Assembly: GCA_021798635.1 (NCBI GenBank)
Contig: JAJZGH010000160.1
Span: 1 to 11,289, forward strand
DNA: 11,289 nt
Source of the DNA: Planctomycetota bacterium
Lineage (GTDB): Bacteria; Planctomycetota; Phycisphaerae; WQYP01
Direction of reading: 5' to 3'
The notes under the pieces are model-generated. The model searched no databases. It was given only the letters and a program-made list of their open reading frames with translations, and was not told where the DNA came from. Positions within the stretch are counted from its first letter, which is position 1. Each line of letters starts with the position of its first letter. Below, in pieces: positions 6,609 through 11,289 of the stretch. The position numbers and the translations under genes are program-made.

Positions 6609-8566
6609 CAGTGGCTCAATCCTTTGAGTCGCTTTAACAGGGACTCTTTACCCCACCACGGATCCGTCTTGGGTCCTTGATCAGGCGGCACCTGCAAATA
6701 CTGCAAGGACCTGGTCAGAATTTGAGAACAGGCCGGCCCGGCCACCGTTCCGCCAAAATGCCCGAGATGCGGATCAGGCTCATGCACGCACACCACACAG
6801 ATTAGCCGCGGATTGGGCCGCGGGCCGCCGGCAATAAAGGTCGCGTTATATTGGTGGGCGTGATAACCATCCTGGCCCGCGATCGCAAGATTGGCAGTGC
6901 CGGTTTTTCCAAACAACCGATACAGCGGTGAAATGGCATATTGCCCGGTCCCCTTCACCATCACCTGTTCCATGGCCCGGCGAACCAGTTTTTCAGTTTG
7001 ACGCGGGACGATTTTCTTCCACGGCTGAGGCCCGGCGATCTGCGACCAGGTTTCCAGTTTGCCGGGGCTGACTTCCACGGCTTTAACGATCTGCGGCGTG
7101 GGCAACCATCCGCCGTTGGCAATGGCGCACAGCCCCCTCGCTAATTGTAAGGGCGTAACCGCAATGCCATAACCGAATGAAACGCTGGTCTCCATACCTT
7201 TGGTCCATTGGGATTCCGGACGGACCATGCCGGGCGATTCACCGGGCAGAACGCAACCGGTCATTTGTCCGAATCCAAAGGAATGGATGGCCTGATATTC
7301 CATGGGGATACCCATTTTCCAGCCGATCTGCGTCATACCGATGTTGCTGGAGTAAACGAGAATGTTTTCCACCGTAAGGTTCGGCCAGCCGCCCACATCT
7401 TCAATCAGCCGCCCTGTCGGGTCACGATAGCGGCCGTTGTAGGTGTCAAAAACCGTGTTGAGCGTCACCACATTATTTTTCAGCGCCCAGGAAAGATTGT
7501 AAGGCTTGAAGACTGATCCCGGTTCATACGGATCGGTTACCGCGCGATTGCGCCAGAAATTCGATGGCGTTTTCTGGTAGTCATTGGGATCCAGTTCCGG
7601 GTAATTGGCCATCGCCAGTATATCGCCGTTCCATGGATTCATCACAATGGCCACGGCACTGCGGGGCTTGAACTGTTTTCCGGCTTTATCAAGTTCGTGT
7701 TGCGCGATCTGCTGGATCGTTGTATCCAAGGTCAGCCACACGCGCATGCCGTCGCTGGGCAGGCGGTATCCTTTTTTCTTGATCCATAACGCCCGCGCGG
7801 CAGCATCTTTTACATAAACCGCCTGGCCGCTGCGGCCCACGAGCAGCGAATTCAACTGTTCTTCCAAACCATTAAGACCCGTTTCGGAATTGGCAAAACC
7901 AATGACCTGCCCGGCAAAATCTCCCAGTGGATAAACACGACGCGTCGAGAGTATAAATCCAATTCCATCCAGGGCGTTAAAATACTCCTGCGCCAGGACC
8001 GGATGATGACGGTGCAGCGCGGCGCGGCACTGCGCGATCAACGACCGTTTGATGGTTTCAAAATGGTGGTAGAAGGCATAATTGGCTCCGCGTTTAAGCC
8101 AGACAAAGCGCCGCAATTTACCGCTGGTGTAATACAGCCGGCTTTTTAGCCACGGAAGAAAATCGGCGGAATTTTCATTCAGCACGCGCCCCATGGCCCG
8201 AGCCATGATCTTATGCGACGCGACAAGTTGCGCGCCGGACAGGGTATTAAGCACCCCCTTAGGATCAAAAATATAACCCGGATCGGCAAACATGTTGTAG
8301 ACCCGAACGCTGCCGGCAATAAGCGTAGAATCAGTTGTGTATATTGACGCGCGACGCGCCATGAGCGTAACGCTTACATCATGTTGCGAGTGCAGGCTGC
8401 CGGCATCGGCTTGCGTCACATGGGTTTGAATCCACATTACCCGAGCGGCCAGCCCGATTAACAGCACGGCGGCAAAAGCGAGCACGCTCGTGGAAAGCCG
8501 ATCGGCTCTCAGCAATGCGTTACCGTGATTGTTGTTCTGTTCCGCCATGGTATTCTTACCTGTCAT
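6608..8566 (-). CDS. ftsI: Peptidoglycan D,D-transpeptidase FtsI (class B penicillin-binding protein 3)
   Basis: A 652-residue class B penicillin-binding protein, anchored by one N-terminal transmembrane helix (about 26-46) with the rest in the periplasm; it crosslinks septal peptidoglycan. The transpeptidase motifs are complete: SVFK (S351 nucleophile, K354) in EPGSVFKP, SSN (406-408) and KTGT (554-557). GFANSETGLNGLEEQLN (223-239) is the typical pedestal segment. The usual N-terminal box RGxxxDRxGxxLA is degenerate here (RRASIYTTDSTLIA, 71-84). No PASTA domain is present. Two starts are possible: ATG 8566 without a Shine-Dalgarno, and ATG 8548 with AGG 10 nt upstream; both are preceded by AATACC. 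First gene of the operon; neither ftsL nor rsmH precedes it. Identity as FtsI rather than another class B PBP rests on the murE-murF-mraY context. Confidence 0.92.
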   Translation of the reverse strand: MTGKNTMAEQNNNHGNALLRADRLSTSVLAFAAVLLIGLAARVMWIQTHVTQADAGSLHSQHDVSVTLMARRASIYTTDSTLIAGSVRVYNMFADPGYIFDPKGVLNTLSGAQLVASHKIMARAMGRVLNENSADFLPWLKSRLYYTSGKLRRFVWLKRGANYAFYHHFETIKRSLIAQCRAALHRHHPVLAQEYFNALDGIGFILSTRRVYPLGDFAGQVIGFANSETGLNGLEEQLNSLLVGRSGQAVYVKDAAARALWIKKKGYRLPSDGMRVWLTLDTTIQQIAQHELDKAGKQFKPRSAVAIVMNPWNGDILAMANYPELDPNDYQKTPSNFWRNRAVTDPYEPGSVFKPYNLSWALKNNVVTLNTVFDTYNGRYRDPTGRLIEDVGGWPNLTVENILVYSSNIGMTQIGWKMGIPMEYQAIHSFGFGQMTGCVLPGESPGMVRPESQWTKGMETSVSFGYGIAVTPLQLARGLCAIANGGWLPTPQIVKAVEVSPGKLETWSQIAGPQPWKKIVPRQTEKLVRRAMEQVMVKGTGQYAISPLYRLFGKTGTANLAIAGQDGYHAHQYNATFIAGGPRPNPRLICVVCVHEPDPHLGHFGGTVAGPACSQILTRSLQYLQVPPDQGPKTDPWWGKESLLKRLKGLSH

Positions 8567-8633
8567 GGTATTGACTGTAACAATTTTCTATTCGTTGTAC
8601 AAAGCTTCTGCCTTTTTCAGGATGAGTGCTTTA

Positions 8634-8688
8634 CCTGGAGCCTGTCCGAGTAATCGCAATCCCCGCCATTGCTCGGACAGACTCCAGG
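8634..8688. repeat. Long hairpin repeat with 21-nt arms
   Basis: Arms 8634-8654 and 8668-8688 pair along 21 nt with one C-A mismatch and one G-T wobble, leaving a 13-nt loop. The key words are CCTGGAG, CTGTCCGAG and their complements. The loop plus right arm recur at 4-36 at 29 of 33 positions. Because the hairpin lies between divergent genes it is not a terminator for either. It is more likely a dispersed REP- or MITE-like repeat. Confidence 0.8.
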
Positions 8689-8747
8689 CCGCACAATCCA
8701 CTGTTATTATGCGATTGCCGACACGGATAGCAAGGCGACGTAAAAAT

Positions 8748-8800
8748 CAGTATGTTCAGTATTGGGCAGTATATTCAATATTGTAAGCTCGTCCCAGCCC
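8748..8800 (-). repeat. Diverged or half copy of the CAGTA element (copy C)
   Basis: CAGTA units at 8748, 8756 and 8767 are followed by AAGCTCGTCCCAGC (8785-8798), which matches the AAGCTCGGCCCGGC portion of the copy B core at 12 of 14 positions. The complementary TACTG array is missing. Orientation is the same as copy B. It looks like a decayed or partial member of the family. Confidence 0.5.
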
Positions 8801-8881
8801 TACGGGATATTGGGCACCTATTCCAGCGCTTCGGGGGTCGGTGGAAAATCGGCAAACTTGCGTAAATTTTGTGGGCGAGTG

Positions 8882-9265
8882 ATGATACCGGCTATGGCAA
8901 ATGCGTCCGGAAAAAATAAAAAAGCTTCGCACACAGTGGGGTTTTGGGAGGCGATTCGAGATATTTTCGTCGCAATGATAAATAAAGGCCAATTTCTCAT
9001 TGCTTTGCCGGCCCTGATTGTAAGCCTTATGGTATATAAAATGCCCGGGAAGGATGTCGCCCGCATGGCGTCTCAAATTACGGGCGATCTTTACTCGGGT
9101 TACTTGGTCGGGTGGGCGTTAGCTATCGTCGCTATAATGGGATGGTATTTCCACGCGAAGTATCAGCGGCGTATGGCCGATAGGGAAATAAAGCGCATCT
9201 GCAACGAGAGAACCCGCTTGCAGTCGGAAAAGGTTGGAAGTAAACTTCCATCAAGTAAAGGCTAG
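8882..9265 (+). CDS. Small two-helix membrane protein of unknown function
   Basis: I do not recognise this 127-residue protein. Two hydrophobic segments are visible, about 37-54 (FLIALPALIVSLMVYKM) and 73-90 (GYLVGWALAIVAIMGWYF). A short loop separates them, and a strongly basic, charged tail (92-127, with Arg/Lys/Glu-rich KYQRRMADREIKRI) follows, probably cytoplasmic. The first 19 residues are Ala/Ser/Lys-rich and hydrophilic; there is no signal-peptide cleavage pattern. The ATG at 8882 is chosen because it is preceded by a weak GGGCGAG; ATG 8894 is the alternative. The frame stays open back to 8762, but that part lies in the repeat. The next gene starts 3 nt after the stop, so the two are surely cotranscribed and may form one membrane complex. 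Confidence 0.7.
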   Translation: MIPAMANASGKNKKASHTVGFWEAIRDIFVAMINKGQFLIALPALIVSLMVYKMPGKDVARMASQITGDLYSGYLVGWALAIVAIMGWYFHAKYQRRMADREIKRICNERTRLQSEKVGSKLPSSKG

Positions 9266-9268
9266 GAA

Positions 9269-9823
9269 ATGGCGATTTTTATAATAGTGTTGTTTCTCGT
9301 CTGTGGCTTGTTGTTTGTTTGGGAGGCAATTATTGCGCCCAGCATCAGGCTGCAACTGCGATTCCAGATGTTCACCGAGCGTGATCGCTTGCGGGCGCTA
9401 CACGCCGCCGCGAACAGTGGGGTGGACAGTGGGGTGGACAGTGAGGTTCTTAATTACGCCCATCAGTATGTGAACGCCGGGATTAATTGCATCCACAGCG
9501 GAAATGTTTTCCGGTTGGTGGAAGCGCAGATGGAATTCCGGAGGAACAAGGCGCTTCAAGACCAGATGGATGCAGCGGTTCGCCTCTTTGATAAAAGCAA
9601 CAATGCCGAATTGCGGTCCATCATAAATCGAATACTGAAAACAGGTATATGGGCGGTCTTGGTAAACTCAACATTCGTCATCATTTTCGCGGTTTTTGCC
9701 ACCCCGCTTATCACAGTCATTCCGGTCGCTGTCAGAGTCCAGCGGGCGGTAGCCAATTTCTTCTGGATATTAGCCCACCAATCGGGACACACCGGTGCCC
9801 AACGCATTGCCAGTGCCGGATAG
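9269..9823 (+). CDS. Membrane protein of unknown function, partner of the preceding gene
   Basis: A 184-residue protein that I cannot assign to a named family. It has an N-terminal hydrophobic helix (2-23) followed by IAPSIRLQLRFQMFTERDRLRAL, a polar amphipathic stretch with coiled-coil potential. A charged central region (about 60-125) separates this from a second hydrophobic segment (about 128-153). An in-frame 12-bp tandem repeat encodes SGVDSGVDSE at 50-59. Start: ATG 9269 with AAAGG 8 nt upstream, only 3 nt after the stop of the preceding gene. No catalytic motif, cysteine pair or lipobox is evident. The pairing with another small membrane protein and isolation from housekeeping genes suggest an accessory cassette, but any role in defence, toxicity or envelope maintenance is speculation. 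It converges on the RND transporter gene with 52 nt between. Confidence 0.75.
   Translation: MAIFIIVLFLVCGLLFVWEAIIAPSIRLQLRFQMFTERDRLRALHAAANSGVDSGVDSEVLNYAHQYVNAGINCIHSGNVFRLVEAQMEFRRNKALQDQMDAAVRLFDKSNNAELRSIINRILKTGIWAVLVNSTFVIIFAVFATPLITVIPVAVRVQRAVANFFWILAHQSGHTGAQRIASAG
9415..9446 (+). repeat. In-frame 12-bp tandem repeat
   Basis: CAGTGGGGTGGA occurs twice exactly (9415-9426, 9427-9438), followed by a partial third unit CAGTGAGG. It adds SGVD repeats to the protein at 9269-9823 without shifting the frame, so copy number may vary between strains. Confidence 0.85.
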
Positions 9824-9875
9824 GCCCCATCAATCGCGTGGCCCGGTGGATACCCCGCGAGCGGTGCCCTCGGGG

Positions 9876-11289
9876 TCAGGTGAATTTTGCCCATCGGGCC
9901 GCCAGGGTGGGCAGGACAATCAGGTTCAGGAGGGTAGAAGTAAACAGGCCTCCGACAATTACCTGGGCCAGCGGTCCTTCAATTTCTCGTCCTGGCGCAC
10001 CGGAACCCAGGGCCAGCGGCAGCAGCCCAAGAGCCGCGACCAGAGCCGTCATCAATATTGCGGGCAGCCGATCGACCGCTCCTTCCATGGCGGTTTCCAC
10101 ATTCCACGTTCTACCTTCGCGGGCCACGAGGTGCTGATAATGCGACATGAGCATAATGGAGTTTCGCAAGGTAATGCCAAAAAGCGTGATAAAGCCGACC
10201 AGCGCTCCTAAGGATAATACGCCCCCACCGATCCAGGCCGCCACAACTCCCCCCACCAGCGCCATGGGAAGATTCATTAACAGAAGCAACACGTTCTGCA
10301 CATTTCTAAGCACCACAAACAGCAGCAGCAAAATACCCACCAACGCTATGGCGGAATGTACCAGCAAATCATGTTGCGCCTGCGCCGCCGCCTCAGCTGA
10401 ACCCGTGAAGTTCACCACCACGCCCGCCGGCAGATGAAGCTTGCTGACCGCCTGTCGGGCCGACTTTACATAGTGTCCGGCGGTAACACCTTTAAGATGG
10501 ATGTTGATGGTCTGCGCCCTTTGGCCATTGATATGGGAAATGCGGTAAAACCCGCGCCCTTCATAAACGCGTGCAACATCTGACAGGGGAATCCATGTGC
10601 CGCCCGGCGTGCGAATCGGGAGTTGGCGAATGTGGGAAATGCGCTGGGAAAATTGCGGGGTCATGGTGACTACCACCGGCCAGACTCTCGTGCCGTGATA
10701 AATGTGCCCCACCGTACGCCCCCGAATCACCATGTGAATGCGGGTCAGAACGGTTAGAGGCGATAACCCCCAGCGCTGGAGCTGCCGGCGGCGTAAGCGC
10801 ACCTGTATCTCCGGTGAGTTCCACGCCGTCTGCGGTGCTACGCTGCGCGCACCGGGAATTTTCTTGAGACGCGCGGTAATCATAACCGACGCCTTTTCCA
10901 GTGCAGCAAAGTTATTACCAATCACCTGCACGGCAACCGGTGCACCGGAACCGGAGATGGTTTCGTTAATGCGTTCGGACAAGACTGTATTGTAATACAG
11001 CAAGACGCCGGGAAATTTCTTTATGAGCCGCGCCATGTCCGCGCGAAATTGTCGCGCCTGCCCCGATGTAAGGGACCTTATGCGAATCAGATATTCACTA
11101 TATTGCGGCCCCAGCACATCACCGGCGAGATTCGATCGGCCGGAACGCTGCTCAACTTCCAGGATATAGGGGATCTGGCGCAAATCCGCGGTAACACGGT
11201 TTCCAACGGCAATTGATTGAGTCAGCGAAGATCCCGCCACCAGCGCCAGATGCACCACATAGTTACGCTCATTGAGGCGCGGAAAAAAT
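9876..11289 (-). CDS. RND efflux permease, CusA/CzcA-like (C-terminal part)
   Basis: The visible 470 residues are the C-terminal part (a little under half) of an inner-membrane RND permease of about 1,000 residues; the frame runs open off the right edge (upstream residues FFPRLNERNY precede the in-frame GTG at 11258), so the true start lies outside. The first visible portion (FPRLNE... then VVHLALVAGSSL) is the periplasmic segment after the sixth membrane helix. The porter and docking subdomains follow, then the hydrophobic helices (GTG-based residues about 300-322, 324-345, 347-372, 398-418 and 434-456). GALVGFITLFGITLRNSIMLMSHYQHL is characteristic of the heavy-metal-efflux branch. The proton-relay aspartates lie in the N-terminal half and cannot be checked. 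The substrate is undetermined. Partner membrane-fusion and outer-membrane genes are not in the window. Confidence 0.92.
   Translation of the reverse strand, partial: FFPRLNERNYVVHLALVAGSSLTQSIAVGNRVTADLRQIPYILEVEQRSGRSNLAGDVLGPQYSEYLIRIRSLTSGQARQFRADMARLIKKFPGVLLYYNTVLSERINETISGSGAPVAVQVIGNNFAALEKASVMITARLKKIPGARSVAPQTAWNSPEIQVRLRRRQLQRWGLSPLTVLTRIHMVIRGRTVGHIYHGTRVWPVVVTMTPQFSQRISHIRQLPIRTPGGTWIPLSDVARVYEGRGFYRISHINGQRAQTINIHLKGVTAGHYVKSARQAVSKLHLPAGVVVNFTGSAEAAAQAQHDLLVHSAIALVGILLLLFVVLRNVQNVLLLLMNLPMALVGGVVAAWIGGGVLSLGALVGFITLFGITLRNSIMLMSHYQHLVAREGRTWNVETAMEGAVDRLPAILMTALVAALGLLPLALGSGAPGREIEGPLAQVIVGGLFTSTLLNLIVLPTLAARWAKFT

Larger units (their letters stand above)
8567..8881. other. Divergent gene-free spacer between ftsI and the membrane-protein pair
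   Basis: About 315 bp between two divergent transcription units, so promoters for both are expected here. I cannot point to a convincing -35/-10 pair. The spacer holds the hairpin at 8634-8688 and the diverged CAGTA element at 8748-8800. Open frames crossing it (including the upstream extension of the + strand gene to 8762) read through these repeats and are not believable as protein. Confidence 0.6.

Noticed and set aside
8756..9076. Minus-strand open frame of 106 codons and a related one at 8818-9066
   Set aside because: Antisense to the first membrane-protein gene and entering repeat C; the + strand frame has hydrophobic periodicity and operon spacing instead.
9840..9875. Bidirectional terminator between the convergent genes
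   Set aside because: There is a GC-rich imperfect stem (CCCCGCGAG with CTCGGGG), but with a bulge and without T-runs on either strand; not strong enough to call.
9649..10211. Two + strand open frames of 162 and 138 codons
   Set aside because: They lie antisense to the RND transporter and translate to Arg/Pro/Gly/Ser-rich sequence typical of shadow frames in GC-rich DNA.
1..11289. Transposase, integrase or attachment site accompanying the repeats
   Set aside because: No open frame resembles a transposase or recombinase, so any mobility of the repeats would depend on genes elsewhere.

Overview
This window looks like a chromosomal segment of a Gram-negative-type bacterium rich in intergenic repeats. 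MurE carries the DNPR signature of meso-diaminopimelate-adding enzymes. The spacers hold several families of short tandem and palindromic repeats of the kind I associate with Planctomycetota (Phycisphaerae-like) or related environmental lineages. That assignment is an inference of moderate to low strength, because no rRNA or clade-specific marker is visible.

Layout. Bases 1-456 have no gene: a partial hairpin repeat, a short 12-bp tandem repeat, and a large palindromic element built from CAGTA/TACTG units (184-399). A metallo-beta-lactamase-fold hydrolase of the glyoxalase II/YcbL type follows (457-1089, +). A 345-bp gene-free spacer then contains a 30-nt imperfect inverted repeat, and after it comes a KDPG/KHG aldolase (1435-2088, +). 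The next spacer (2089-2495) is a mosaic: AGGAGTT heptamer arrays around a GC-rich hairpin, a small palindrome, TTCCAGG heptamers, and a second copy of the CAGTA element in the opposite orientation.

On the minus strand, transcribed right to left, lies a compact four-gene division and cell-wall block: ftsI (8566-6608), murE (6608-5055), murF (5058-3637) and mraY (3611-2496). Junctions are -1, -4 and +25 nt, so this is almost certainly one operon. It adds diaminopimelate (MurE) and D-Ala-D-Ala (MurF) to UDP-MurNAc peptide, transfers the product to the lipid carrier (MraY, lipid I), and crosslinks septal peptidoglycan (FtsI). The usual dcw neighbours (mraZ, rsmH, ftsL upstream; murD, ftsW, murG downstream) are absent, and repeat-filled spacers lie on both sides.

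Upstream of ftsI is a divergent spacer with a 21-nt-arm hairpin (a second copy of the repeat at the window start) and a diverged third CAGTA element. Beyond it is a tight + strand pair of small membrane proteins of unknown function (8882-9265 and 9269-9823). Convergent to them is the C-terminal part of an RND efflux permease of the CusA/CzcA type (9876-11289, -), whose start lies outside the window.

The most interesting items are the CAGTA element family with a conserved 43-nt core, the paired unknown membrane genes, and a division transpeptidase whose N-terminal RGxxxDRxG box is largely lost. I see no CRISPR array, transposase, tRNA or rRNA.
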